Below are positions 1 to 8,593 of a stretch of 64,000 nucleotides of DNA, in pieces (position 1 is the first letter of the stretch; the number at the start of each line of letters is the position of its first letter). The DNA comes from Gaiellasilicea sp963745775 (GTDB lineage: Bacteria; Actinomycetota; Thermoleophilia; Gaiellales; Gaiellaceae), in the NCBI GenBank assembly GCA_963745775.1, contig CAVUYY010000012.1, forward strand, positions 363,179 to 427,178, given 5' to 3'. The translations under genes and the position numbers were made by a program. The notes below the pieces were generated by a model, which saw only the letters and a list, made by a program, of their open reading frames with translations, was not told where the DNA came from and searched no databases.

Positions 1-1506
1 GGGATCTACGCCGCCTTCCTCTACGCCGCGATCCTGATCTTCAACGTCACGCTGACGCTGCCGGGCTTCGCCGGGATGATCCTGACGCTGGGGGTGGCCG
101 CCGACGCGAACGTCGTCATCTTCGAACGCGTGAAGGAGGAGTACCGCGCCGGCAAATCGGTGCGCGCGGCGATCTCGGCCGGCTACGGCAAGGGCTTCGC
201 GACGATCGTCGACGCGAACGTCGTCACCGCGATCACCGCCGTCGTCCTCTTCCTCGTCGCGACCGCAGGCGTCAAGGGCTTCGCGCTGATGCTCCTGATC
301 GGAACGCTGATCTCGCTGCTGACCGCCGTCGCCGCGACGCGCGCGATTCTCGGCCTCCTCGCGGGCTTCGAGTGGTTCGACAACCCGAAGCTGATGGGCG
401 CCGAGGGTGAGCCGCCGAAGTGGATCCGGCGCGACTTCGTCGGGCTCCGCAACCGCTGGTTCGCGATCTCGGGCGTCGTCCTGGTGATCTCGCTCGGTGC
501 GCTCGCCGTCAACGGGCTCAACCTCGGGATCGACTTCAAGGGCGGAACCCAGATCAACTTCTCGACGCCGCAGCCCGTCGCGCTCGAGGATGTGCGCGCC
601 CAGGCGGAGGAGATCGGGCAGGGAGACGCCGTCATCCAGGGCCGCGGCGAGGCGACGGGCGAGCGCTACAGCGAGTTCCAGATCCGGACCGAGTCGCTCG
701 CACAGAACGAGCAGGCGCGCCTGACGCGCGACATCCGCCAGACCTTCGACGCCGAGTCGATCGGGGTCAAGAACGTCTCCGCGAGCTTCGGCCGCCAGAT
801 CGCCGAGGGTGCGATCTTCGCGATCCTCGCCTCGCTGCTCCTGATCGTGATCTACATCTCGCTCCGCTTCCAGCCCAAGTTCAGCGGCCCGGTGATCGTC
901 TCGCTGCTCCACGACGTCCTGATCACCGTCGGGATCTACGCGCTGCTCGGCCGCGAGGTGACGACCGCCACGGTCGCCGCGGTGCTGACCGTGCTCGGCT
1001 ACTCGATCTACGACACGATCATCATCTTCGACCGGATCCGGGAGAACATCCCGTTGATGAAGCGGACGTCGTTCCGCATGATGACGAACGTCTCGCTCTG
1101 GGAGACGATCCCGCGCTCGCTCGCGACGACGTTCATCACGCTGCTCCCGATCGCGACGCTCTACTTGTTCGGAGGCGAGACGCTGAAGGACTTCGCCTTC
1201 GCGCTCCTCGTCGGGATCGGCGCCGGCGCGTACTCCTCGATCTTCATCGCCGCGCCGCTCGTCGCGATGCTGAAGGAGCGCGAGCCCGAGTACGCGCGCC
1301 GCCGCGACGATACCGAGCTGCGGGACGCGAGCTCCGTCGGCCGCCTGCTCGACGAAGCGGAGTCGCTCGCCGCGGCCGAGCCGACGCCCGAGCTGATCCC
1401 GGTGCCCGCCGCCGACGAGCCGCAGGCTCCGCGGGCCGTCAACGACGCGAAGCGCGAGCGCCGGCGGCAACGCCGCAAGTCGCGGCCGCATGGTCGAGCG
1501 CGATAA
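1..1506 (+). CDS. secDF: SecDF protein-export subunit, SecD-SecF fusion (5' partial)
   Basis: This is an accessory subunit of the Sec translocon that uses the proton gradient to help pull exported proteins across the membrane. The frame is open from base 1, so the SecD N-terminus lies outside the window. The fragment (501 residues) begins in the last SecD membrane block, with VAADANVVIFERVKEE near residue 32. It passes through a short linker (WIRRDFVGLRNRW) into a complete SecF with a first membrane helix, GIDFKGGT near residue 176, a periplasmic domain, and LGYSIYDTIIIFDRIREN near residue 330. The tail is charged and Arg-rich. SecD and SecF are separate genes in many actinobacteria. Here they are joined in one frame, with no stop or frame break at the junction. 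The 3' end overlaps the next gene by 17 bases. Confidence 0.95.
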   Translation, partial: GIYAAFLYAAILIFNVTLTLPGFAGMILTLGVAADANVVIFERVKEEYRAGKSVRAAISAGYGKGFATIVDANVVTAITAVVLFLVATAGVKGFALMLLIGTLISLLTAVAATRAILGLLAGFEWFDNPKLMGAEGEPPKWIRRDFVGLRNRWFAISGVVLVISLGALAVNGLNLGIDFKGGTQINFSTPQPVALEDVRAQAEEIGQGDAVIQGRGEATGERYSEFQIRTESLAQNEQARLTRDIRQTFDAESIGVKNVSASFGRQIAEGAIFAILASLLLIVIYISLRFQPKFSGPVIVSLLHDVLITVGIYALLGREVTTATVAAVLTVLGYSIYDTIIIFDRIRENIPLMKRTSFRMMTNVSLWETIPRSLATTFITLLPIATLYLFGGETLKDFAFALLVGIGAGAYSSIFIAAPLVAMLKEREPEYARRRDDTELRDASSVGRLLDEAESLAAAEPTPELIPVPAADEPQAPRAVNDAKRERRRQRRKSRPHGRAR

Positions 1507-1708
1507 CACCGCCTTCGCGCTCCGCCAGCTCCTCGAGGAGCTGAGCGCGCAGATGCGTGCGAGCGTCGGGAAGCTCAGCGACCTGCCGCAGGAGACGGGC
1601 GACCGGATCGCTCGCGAGCTCGGGCTCGTCACGCGCGAGGAGCTGGCGGCGATCGAGCTCCGCCTCGCCCAGGTCGAGCACCGGCTGAAGCTGCTCGAGC
1701 GCCCCTAG
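1490..1708 (+). CDS. Small coiled-coil protein, UbiK/BMFP-like
   Basis: This 72-residue acidic, helical protein starts at an ATG inside the end of secDF. The first half (ALRQLLEELSAQMRASVGKL) is amphipathic. The second half (VTREELAAIELRLAQVEHRL) is a short coiled coil of the kind that ends members of the BMFP/UbiK accessory-factor family. In proteobacteria UbiK helps ubiquinone biosynthesis through lipid contact. Whether that role applies here is unknown. A UbiB/ABC1-type kinase lies 1.5 kb downstream, which makes a membrane-lipid or quinone role conceivable but unproven. I see no convincing ribosome binding site, and the overlap with secDF suggests translational coupling. The gene ends tail to tail with the antiporter gene. 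Confidence 0.7.
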   Translation: MVERDNTAFALRQLLEELSAQMRASVGKLSDLPQETGDRIARELGLVTREELAAIELRLAQVEHRLKLLERP

Positions 1709-3162
1709 ACGCGGCGGCGCCAGCGGGCGAAGACGTCCTCGACGTCCTGGCGCATCGAGCGCGGGGCCAGCACGAAGAGGCGGTCGCCCGGCTCGATCAC
1801 GGTGCTTCCACGAGGTGGGATCGAATCGTCTCCGCGCGCGACGACCGCGATGATCGCGCTTCGGGGGAGCCCGACCTCGCGCACCGACGCTCCGGCGATC
1901 GCATGATCCGGTGACACCGCGAAGTCGATCAGGTCGAGCTTGCTCAACGGGCCGACCTCGAGCGGCGCCTCGCGCGCCGGCGGGGCGGGTGAGAGGAGCC
2001 CCAGGCGACCGGCGACGCGCTCCAGCGTCGTCCCCTGGACGATCGCCGACACGACGACCACGAAGAAGACGGCGTTGAAGATCGTGTTCGACTCGGTCAC
2101 CTCGGACGAGAGCACGAAGGTCGCGAGCACGATCGGGACGGCTCCACGGAGCCCCGCCCAGCCGAGCAGCAGCCGCTCGCGGTTGTCGAACGCGCTCAGT
2201 GCGGTCGATGTGAACACGGCGACAGGTCGGACGACCAGCATCAGGAGCACGGCGAGCGCGAGGCCGGGCAGCGCGACCTCCGGCAGCTCGTTCGGGAAGA
2301 CGAGCAGACCGAGGACGATGAAGAGCGCGACCTGGGCCAGGAACGCGAGCCCCTCGTGGAACGCGACGAGCTGGCGTCGGTAGCGAGACGGCGTGCTGCC
2401 AACGGCCAGCCCGACGAGGTACACGGCCAGGAAGCCGCTGCCGCCGATCACGTCCGCGGCGCCGAACGAGAGCGCCGCTGCGGCGACGGACGCCACGGGC
2501 GCGAAGGCGCCAATCGAGTGGGGCAGCCGACCGAACACCTGCGTGGCGACCGCTCCGAGGACGACGCCGACCAGCAAGCCGAGCCCGAGCTGGCGGACGA
2601 CGAGGAGCAGGAGGTCGTCGATCCCGTAGGCGTTCGGGCGCTCGATCCAGGCGATCAGACCGAGCGTCAGCGCGATCGCCATCGGATCGTTGCCACCGGA
2701 TTCGGCCTCGAGCGTCCGCGCGAGCCGGCGACGGATATGGGTGAAGCGAAGGGTCGCGAAGACGGCGGCCGCGTCGGTCGAGGCGACGACCGCGCCGAGC
2801 AGGACAGCCTCGAGCCAGGTGAGGTCGAACAGGGCGTACGCGGCGACTCCGCCGAGCAGCGCTGAGACGACCACGCCGACCGTGCTGAGGAGCGCCGCGG
2901 GGACTACGACCTCGCGGAGCCGGCGCCAGGACGTCTGCAGCCCGCCCTCGTAGAGGATCAGCGCGAGGCCGATGATCCCGACCTCCCGCGCGAGCTCGGC
3001 GTCGTCGAACTCGACCCCGCCCGGGCCGTCGGAGCCGAGCAGCATCCCGAGGCCGAGGAACGCGACGAGGACAGGAAGGCCCGTGCGAGCCGCGCCGAGC
3101 GCGACGACGATGCTCGCCGCGAGGATCGCGCCGACGAGCAGGAGCATCAGTCCTTCGTCCAC
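1705..3162 (-). CDS. CPA1-type potassium/proton antiporter with TrkA-C domain
   Basis: This membrane antiporter of the NhaP/CvrA type exchanges a monovalent cation for protons. It has about 12 hydrophobic segments (first ~395 residues), including LGLGMLLGSDGPGG near the N-terminus, GLALILYEGGL in helix 3 and the conserved ASTDAAAVFATL segment carrying the transport Asp. The last ~80 residues form a soluble TrkA-C/RCK_C domain (LIDFAVSPDHAIAGASVREV to the C-terminus) that typically senses nucleotides or ions. I chose GTG at 3162 because VDEGLMLLLVGAIL aligns with the usual N-terminus of the family. An ATG at 3147 is an alternative. The open frame extends further upstream but that part is Arg-rich and overlaps the divergent promoter region. 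The gene is divergent from the UbiB-like kinase. Confidence 0.88.
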   Translation of the reverse strand: MDEGLMLLLVGAILAASIVVALGAARTGLPVLVAFLGLGMLLGSDGPGGVEFDDAELAREVGIIGLALILYEGGLQTSWRRLREVVVPAALLSTVGVVVSALLGGVAAYALFDLTWLEAVLLGAVVASTDAAAVFATLRFTHIRRRLARTLEAESGGNDPMAIALTLGLIAWIERPNAYGIDDLLLLVVRQLGLGLLVGVVLGAVATQVFGRLPHSIGAFAPVASVAAAALSFGAADVIGGSGFLAVYLVGLAVGSTPSRYRRQLVAFHEGLAFLAQVALFIVLGLLVFPNELPEVALPGLALAVLLMLVVRPVAVFTSTALSAFDNRERLLLGWAGLRGAVPIVLATFVLSSEVTESNTIFNAVFFVVVVSAIVQGTTLERVAGRLGLLSPAPPAREAPLEVGPLSKLDLIDFAVSPDHAIAGASVREVGLPRSAIIAVVARGDDSIPPRGSTVIEPGDRLFVLAPRSMRQDVEDVFARWRRRV

Positions 3163-3220
3163 GGCCCTATCTTCGTCGGCGCGACCGGAAGCCTGTCGCT
3201 GCCGTGCAACACTCCGGGCG

Positions 3221-4888
3221 ATGGGAGTGCCTCCACGCACCCGCAAGATCGGCCGGCTCTCCGAGATCGCGCAGGTCGCGGTCCGGCACGGCTTCGGCTA
3301 TTTCTTCGAGCGCCACAAGCTGACGGACATCCTCCCGTGGACATCGCGAGTCGAGCTCGACTCGGACGCGGGCTCGGAGCGGGGGCGCCATCTGCGCGAG
3401 CTGCTCGACGAGCTCGGGCCGACCTTCGTCAAGTTCGGCCAGCTCCTCTCGACTCGGCCGGACATCGTGCCGCCGGACATCGTCGTCGAGCTCCGCAGCC
3501 TCCAGGACGACGTCCGGCCGTTCCCGTTCGAGCAGGCGCGTGCGGTCGTCGAGGCGGAGCTCGAGCTCTCGCTGGAGCAGGCGTTCCTCTTCTTCGACGA
3601 GTCGCCCATCGCCGCCGCCTCGATCGGCCAGGTGCACCGGGCGACACTGCCGAACGGCGATCCCGTCGTGGTCAAGGTGCAGCGGCCGAACGCGCCACGG
3701 CAGATCGAGTCCGACCTGGCGCTGCTCTACCAGGCGGCGCGGATCATCAAGGAGCGCGTCCGCTCGCTCGACTTCATCGACGCGAGCGCGCTGGTCGACG
3801 AGTTCGCACGCTCGATCAGGTACGAGCTCGACTACCGGCTCGAGGCGCGGAACGCCGAGACGTTCCGGCGCAACTTCGCGGGCTCCGAGCTCGTGCGGGT
3901 GCCGCAGGTCTACCGCACCTACTCCGGCTCGCGCGTGCTGACGCTCGAGTTCCTGGACGGGGTCCAGCTTGCCGATCTCGACTTGGAGTCGCGCTCGCTG
4001 GAGGAGCGGCGCGAGCTCGCCTACCGGATCACGGAGACGTGGATGGAGATGATCTTCCGGCACGGCTTCTTCCACGCCGACCCGCATCCGGCGAACATCC
4101 TCGTCCTCGACGGCGCCCGGATCGGCCTCGTCGACTTCGGCCTCGTCGGCAAGCTGACCGACGCGGACATGGATCGGCTGACGCGCCTCTTCATCGACGC
4201 CGCCACGGAGAACATCGAGGCGATGCCGGATCGGCTCTCCGAGCTCGGCGTTCGCTACCCCAAGGAGCGCCACGAGGAGTTCACGACCGAGCTGCGCGAG
4301 CTCTACTACCGCTACTACGGCGCGAGCCTCGCGGAGATCGACCCGATCCAGGTGATCCGCGAGGGCTTCGCGCTGATCTACGCGATGAACCTGCGGCTGC
4401 CGACGCGCTTCGTGATGCTCGACAAGGCGATCGCCACGCTCGGCTCGGTGGGCGTCGACCTCTATCCCGGCTTCAACGTCTTCGAGGTGGCCCAGCCCTA
4501 CGCGCGGGCGCTGATGCTCGAGCGCTTCACCCCGCAGCGCCTCGCTCAGCGGGCCGAGAAGCAGGGCCGGGAGCTGCTCGGGATCGCGCGCGAGCTGCCG
4601 TACCAGGTGCACGACGTGCTCCAGGAGATCCGCGACGGCCAGATCGAGGTCGGATTCGTGCACAAGGGACTCGACGAGTTCATGCACAAGCTCGACGTCG
4701 CGATCAATCGCGTCGTCGTCGCGCTCGTCGTCGCCGGCGGCCTCCTCGGCTCGGCGCTGATCGGGATCCTCGCCACCGAAGGGCCGGAGCTCTTCGGGAT
4801 CCACTTCCTCTCCGTGCTCGGCTTCCTGCTCTCGGGCGCGCTCGGCTTCTGGCTGCTGATGGGGGTCGTCCGCTCGGGACGGCTCTGA
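3221..4888 (+). CDS. ABC1/UbiB family atypical kinase
   Basis: This 555-residue protein-kinase-like ATPase belongs to the ABC1/ADCK/UbiB family, which supports quinone or isoprenoid lipid metabolism at the membrane. The family hallmarks are all visible: the KxGQ motif in GPTFVKFGQLLSTRPDIVPP (about residue 70), the Ala-rich nucleotide loop AAASIGQVHRA, the invariant Lys in VVVKVQRP, the catalytic-loop DPHPANILV and the metal-binding VDFGLVG. Two hydrophobic helices at the C-terminus (VVALVVAGGLLGSALIGIL and the final stretch) anchor it in the membrane. The start is the ATG at 3221 giving MGVPPRTRK. The open frame continues upstream but overlaps the divergent gene. The substrate is not evident from sequence. 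The protein is sometimes listed as a 2-octaprenylphenol hydroxylase regulator, which I would not assert here. Confidence 0.92.
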   Translation: MGVPPRTRKIGRLSEIAQVAVRHGFGYFFERHKLTDILPWTSRVELDSDAGSERGRHLRELLDELGPTFVKFGQLLSTRPDIVPPDIVVELRSLQDDVRPFPFEQARAVVEAELELSLEQAFLFFDESPIAAASIGQVHRATLPNGDPVVVKVQRPNAPRQIESDLALLYQAARIIKERVRSLDFIDASALVDEFARSIRYELDYRLEARNAETFRRNFAGSELVRVPQVYRTYSGSRVLTLEFLDGVQLADLDLESRSLEERRELAYRITETWMEMIFRHGFFHADPHPANILVLDGARIGLVDFGLVGKLTDADMDRLTRLFIDAATENIEAMPDRLSELGVRYPKERHEEFTTELRELYYRYYGASLAEIDPIQVIREGFALIYAMNLRLPTRFVMLDKAIATLGSVGVDLYPGFNVFEVAQPYARALMLERFTPQRLAQRAEKQGRELLGIARELPYQVHDVLQEIRDGQIEVGFVHKGLDEFMHKLDVAINRVVVALVVAGGLLGSALIGILATEGPELFGIHFLSVLGFLLSGALGFWLLMGVVRSGRL

Positions 4889-4889
4889 C

Positions 4890-5874
4890 CTAGGGGACGC
4901 GCAGGCTCTCGACCGCGCCGCTCGTCGTCAGGCCCGGCTGCGGGCCGCCCGCGACGGCGTAGACGCGGTCGCGGTGGGCGACGACGCCGAGTCCGTGACG
5001 CGGCGTTGGTAGGTCGGCCAGTCGCTGCCAGCGGCGGGTCGGCCGGGGTGTAGGCGAAGACGCTCGCGATCGTGCCCGCAGGCTCCTCGCCTCCGACGGA
5101 GACGATCCGGCCCGAGACGACGGCGGCGCCGGTGCCGCCGCGAGGCTGCGGCACGGGCGGAAGGCGAGACCAGGTTCGGGTTCCCGGTCGGTAGACCTCG
5201 AGCAGGGCAACGTTGGTGTCGTAGCCCGCGGTCCGGCCGCCAAGCGCGTAGATCCGACCGCCCGTCGCGGCTGCGGCAAGATGTTCGCGCGGTGTCGGCC
5301 CAGGCACTCGCGACCAGCGTCCGGTTCGGAGGTCGAGTGCCAGTGCGACGCGGGCGAGCCCGCGGCGGGCGTCGACGCCGCCCACCACGTAGACGACGCC
5401 GTTCGCGACAGCCGCCGCCGCCGCCGCGCGAGCGTCCGGAAGCTGGGCGACGCGGCGCCAGCGTCCCTGCTCGAGAACGAAGGCCGTCCGGAGCGGCCGC
5501 CGGTCGGCGCCGTAGCCGCCGAAAACGTAGACCCGCCCGTTCGCGCTCGCCGCGGCCGCGTGATCGACCGCGACCGGCAGGTCGGGCAACCGCCGCCAGC
5601 GGTTCTCCGCGATCGAGTACGTGTCGGCTCTCGCCGAGTTCGACCCGGAGGAGACGAAGCCGCCGACGGCGACGATCGAGCCGTTCGCGAGCGCGGCGGC
5701 TACCTCGGTTCGTGGCTCCGGCAGTGGCGGGTGCTGCTCCCATGCGGTGCCGGCTGCGGCAGCCCAGGCGGCTGCTGCGAGTGCGCCGGCAAGCGCGACG
5801 AACATCGTCCGGACCGGCCGTGAGCCACCCGGACGACTGGGGAGCAAGCGTTGAGAAGTCGAGACAAAGGACAT
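4890..5874 (-). CDS. Secreted kelch-repeat protein (one frame break)
   Basis: This predicted exported beta-propeller is about 327 residues once a frame break near 5041-5045 is bridged. The N-terminus has a signal-like hydrophobic run (MFVALAGALAAAAWAAAAG). It is followed by repeated kelch units: GGFVSSGSNSARADTYSIAE, GGYGADRRPLRTAFVLEQGR, GGVDARRGLARVALALDLRT, GGRTAGYDTNVALLEVYRPG and a final AGGPQPGLTTSGAVESLRVP. Each unit shows the double-Gly followed by a Trp-containing strand (RWRRLPDLP, RWSRVPGPT). Removing one G from a GGCC run restores the last repeat (RRWQRLADLPTPRHGLG). The start may be ATG 5874 or the internal ATG 5805. The gene lies 36 bp from the divergent regulator. Kelch propellers bind proteins or sugars, and the ligand cannot be predicted. 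Confidence 0.82.
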
Positions 5875-5910
5875 CTTTCGGCTCGGAAAATCCGATGCTA
5901 GCTTCGAGCT

Positions 5911-6597
5911 ATGAACGCCGCTGGGAACGCCGCCGTGCTCCTCTCCGATTCCGAATCCGAGACGCGCGACTACCTCGAGCGGCAGCTCGTCACAGACGGC
6001 TTCGAGGTCCTGAACGCGCGCTTCGGCGGCGAGGCTCTCGACCTCGCCGAGCGGCGGCTTCCGGATCTCGTCCTCGTTTCCGAGCTCGACCTCTGCGCTC
6101 GCCTTCGTGCCGGCGAGCCTGGGCGGACGTGGAACCGGGAGGTGCCGGTGATCGTGCTCGGGCCTGAGCGGGCGGACGCCGTCGATCGTGTCCGCGCGTT
6201 TCAGCGCGGCGCCGACGACTACGTGCACCGGCCGATCGTCTACGAGGAGCTGTTGGCGCGGATCCGGGCCGTGTTGCGTCGGATTGCTCCGCCGAACGGC
6301 GACCGGCTGGAAGCGGGGAACCTCGTCGTCGACCGGGCGACGAGGCGCGTGACGGTCGGTGGCGACGACGTTCAGCTCGCCGGCAAGGAGTTCGCGCTCC
6401 TCTGCCAGCTGGCGAGCGAGCCGAGGCGCGTCTTCACGAAGGACGAGCTCCTGCGCGACGTCTGGGGATTCCGGACGCATTGCCGGACGAGGACGCTCGA
6501 CTCGCACGTCTCCCGCCTGCGCTCGAAGCTCCAGTGCGGCCGCGACGACCGCTTCGTCGTCAACGTCTGGGGCGTCGGCTACCGCCTGCTCGACTAG
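5911..6597 (+). CDS. OmpR-type regulator with degenerate receiver domain
   Basis: This 228-residue DNA-binding protein has an N-terminal receiver fold and a C-terminal winged helix (from about residue 133: LVVDRATRRVTVGGDDVQL ... LDSHVSRLRSKL ... VWGVGYRLLD). The winged helix is canonical. The receiver is not. The position of the phosphorylated Asp is Ser57 (PDLVLVSELD), the usual loop after it is about seven residues short, the switch Thr/Ser is Gly84 (VIVLGPER), and the conserved Lys-Pro is Arg107-Pro108 (VHRPI). It is therefore unlikely to be switched by a histidine kinase in the normal way. No kinase gene is adjacent. The start is an ATG 36 bp from the divergent kelch gene. Orphan atypical regulators of this kind often sense ligands or act constitutively. 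I cannot name its targets. Confidence 0.88.
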   Translation: MNAAGNAAVLLSDSESETRDYLERQLVTDGFEVLNARFGGEALDLAERRLPDLVLVSELDLCARLRAGEPGRTWNREVPVIVLGPERADAVDRVRAFQRGADDYVHRPIVYEELLARIRAVLRRIAPPNGDRLEAGNLVVDRATRRVTVGGDDVQLAGKEFALLCQLASEPRRVFTKDELLRDVWGFRTHCRTRTLDSHVSRLRSKLQCGRDDRFVVNVWGVGYRLLD

Positions 6598-7154
6598 AGC
6601 AGCGCGCCCTCCAGCCGGAGCAGCCGCTCCTTCAGGTCGAGCCCGCCCGCGTAGCCCGTGAGGCTGCCGTTCGCGCCGACGACGCGGTGGCAGGGGAGGA
6701 CGATCGGGATCGGGTTCCGGTTCATCACCGTGCCGACCGCGCGGGCGGCGCGCGGCGCGCCGACCTTGGCGGCGAGGGTGCCGTAGGTCGTCGTCTGCCC
6801 ATAGGGAACGCGTCCCAGCTCCTCGAGCACGGTGCGGGCGAATGGCGCCGCCCCGCGCAGGTCGACGTCGAGCTCGAAGCTCTCGCGCCGGCCGTCGAAG
6901 TACTCGTCGAGCTGGCGCTCGGCGCTCGCGACCGAGGCATGGGAGCGAAGGACGCGTGGTCCGAACGTGCGCGCGAGCGAGTCGAGCTGCTGCTCGGGAT
7001 CTGGGCGAAACCAGACGCGGCAGAGCCCACGCTCGGTGGCGGCGACGAGCAGCGGGCCGATCGGCGAGTCGACGACGTCGAAGCCGACGTCGAGCAGGCC
7101 TTCCGCGGCAGCGGCCTCGCGGAAGCGGCGGTCGAGCTCGGTCGAGACGGTCAT
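6594..7154 (-). CDS. ogt: Methylated-DNA--protein-cysteine methyltransferase
   Basis: This suicide repair protein (186 residues) takes the alkyl group from O6-alkylguanine in DNA onto its own Cys. The active-site signature PIVLPCHRVVG is intact near residue 150, preceded by the arginine-finger region and the conserved GRVPYGQTTTYGTLA and RAVGTVMNRNP motifs of the winged-helix domain. The N-terminal ribonuclease-like domain is present. There is no Ada-type metal domain, so this is the Ogt/MGMT type. The ATG at 7154 has a strong Shine-Dalgarno (GGGAGGA, spacing 5) and overlaps the TGA of the sigma factor gene (ATGA), so the two are almost certainly translated together. The 3' end overlaps the convergent regulator by 4 bases. 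Confidence 0.95.
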   Translation of the reverse strand: MTVSTELDRRFREAAAAEGLLDVGFDVVDSPIGPLLVAATERGLCRVWFRPDPEQQLDSLARTFGPRVLRSHASVASAERQLDEYFDGRRESFELDVDLRGAAPFARTVLEELGRVPYGQTTTYGTLAAKVGAPRAARAVGTVMNRNPIPIVLPCHRVVGANGSLTGYAGGLDLKERLLRLEGALL

Positions 7155-7640
7155 GGTGTTCCTCCCACTGAGAGTTCGGTCTGGGCGCGCAGGCGGCGGA
7201 TTCCCGACGACGCGGCCTGGCGGGCGGCCTCCGGGCTCGAGCCGAGCGCCGTCGCGATGTCGTCGTAGGCGAGGTCGTAGGCGTAGCGGAGGACGACGGC
7301 CGCACGCTCGGTCGGGGGCAGCGAGTCGGCCGAGATGCTCGATCTCGGCGTAGGCCGGACGCCCGTCGACGACCGGCAGCTCGGGAAGCTCGGGAACGGT
7401 CGGCCGGCTGCGGCGGCCCGTATCGATCGCGATCCGCGCAGCGATCGTCAGGACCCACGCGCGCAGGTGCTCGCCGTGCTCGAGCCGGTCGTAGGCGCGC
7501 AACGCGCGGAGGAACGTCTCCTGGAATGCATCGTCCGCCGCGTCGCGGGTCATCCGCCGGCGGAGAAACCCGAGCACGATCTCGCGGTGCTCGAGGTAGA
7601 AGCGCTCGAACGGAGGAATCGTCGCCACTGCTTCCATCAT
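7151..7640 (-). CDS. ECF-type RNA polymerase sigma factor (one frame break)
   Basis: This small sigma-70 family factor is about 162 residues after bridging one break near 7332-7334 (an extra base in a GG pair). Region 2 is clear: FLRRRMTRDAADDAFQETFL then RAYDRLEHGEHLRAWVLTIA. Region 4, read in the second frame, is ERAAVVLRYAYDLAYDDIA followed by ALGSSPEAARQAASSGIRRL, a normal helix-turn-helix. Two adjacent ATG codons (7640 and 7637) could start it. It shares an ATGA stop/start overlap with ogt, so the pair probably forms one transcript for a DNA-alkylation response. No anti-sigma gene is adjacent. The sugar kinase gene diverges only about 42 bp away, so both promoters must lie in that short gap or inside the genes. 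Confidence 0.85.
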
Positions 7641-7682
7641 CCTTCTAAACGTGGGGGAGGCCGCAACTGTGAGACTGGATCG

Positions 7683-8494
7683 ATGCGCGTAGGGGTCGTC
7701 GGCCATGTGGAGTGGGTCGAGTTCGCCCGGGTCGAGGAACTGCCGCGACCCGGCGGGATCGTCCACGCTTCCGAGACGTGGTCGCAGGCCGGTGGCGGTG
7801 GCGGGGTCGCAGCGTTGCAGCTCGCGCGGCTTGGGGCGGATATCGCGCTCTTCACCGCTCTCGGCGACGACGACCGTGGTCGACGGGCACGCGCGGAGCT
7901 CGCCACGGCCGGCGTCCGCGTCGAAGCGACGCTTGGAGGCGAGCCTCAGCGCCGCGCGTTCTGCCACGTCGACGCGCATGGCGAGCGCTCGATCACCGTG
8001 CTCGGCGACAAGCTGCGGCCGCGCGGCGCCGACGGCGAGCTGCCCTGGGAGGAGCTCGATCGCGCCGACGCCGTCTACTTCGTCAGCGGCGACGCGAAGG
8101 CGCTCCAGCAGGCGCGCCGCGCTCGCATCCTCGTGGCAACCTCGCGCGAGCTCGAGACGCTCCGCACGGGCGGCGTCCGGCTCGATGCGCTCGTCGGCAG
8201 CGGGGAGGACGAGGGCGAGCGCTATCAGCCCGGCGACCTGGAGCCGCCGCCCGACCTCGTCGTCTCGACCGCGGGCGCGCTGGGCGGCTGGGCTCAGCCG
8301 GGCGGCCCCTACCAGGCCGTGCCGCCGCCCGGTCCGGTCAAGGACTCCTACGGCTGCGGCGACTGCTTCGCGGCCGGGCTCACCTACGCGCTCGCCGAGG
8401 GCCGCGCCACCGCGGACGCGCTCGCCTTCGCCGCGCGTTGCGGTGCGGCCGCGCTCACCGGCCGCGGCGTCTTCGCAGCCCGATCGCGCTGTAG
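7683..8494 (+). CDS. PfkB-family carbohydrate kinase (frame break at 3' end)
   Basis: This is a ribokinase-like sugar or nucleoside kinase of about 270 residues. The N-terminal strand (MRVGVVGHVEWVEF), the substrate-loop glycines (SQAGGGGGVAALQLARLGAD) and the C-terminal PfkB signature (KDSYGCGDCFAAGLTYAL, with the catalytic Asp in GCGD) are present. The usual signature reads GAGD, so Cys replaces Ala. As read, the frame runs on to 8576 through the MraZ operator, which makes a C-terminus unlike the family. A one-base break near 8470-8475 restores a stop at 8492-8494 after PIAL, just before the operator. I take that as the true end. The substrate is unknown. The start is the ATG at 7683. Confidence 0.82.
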
Positions 8495-8525
8495 CCCACC
8501 TTTTCCATCCCACTGGGGTAGACAA

Positions 8526-8560
8526 GTGGGGAATGGTGGATTAGAGTGGGAGAAAGTGGG
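8526..8560 (+). promoter_or_regulatory. MraZ operator: four GTGGG/A repeats with 10-bp period
   Basis: Four pentamers repeat exactly every ten bases: GTGGG (8526-8530), GTGGA (8536-8540), GTGGG (8546-8550) and GTGGG (8556-8560). They end 33 bases before the mraZ start codon. MraZ of E. coli and Mycoplasma binds tandem GTGGG/TGGG-type repeats with this one-helical-turn spacing upstream of its own operon, so this is very likely the autoregulatory site controlling the whole dcw cluster. The third repeat differs from none of the others except that the second ends in A. Confidence 0.9.
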
Positions 8561-8593
8561 AGCCAACCGAACGTGAGAACGGACGGGAAGACG

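Noticed and set aside
4546..7458. Long minus-strand frame of 970 residues
   Set aside because: Only its part at about 5045-5874 is a real gene (kelch). The rest is Arg/Pro/Ala-rich antisense to the UbiB-like kinase and the response regulator.
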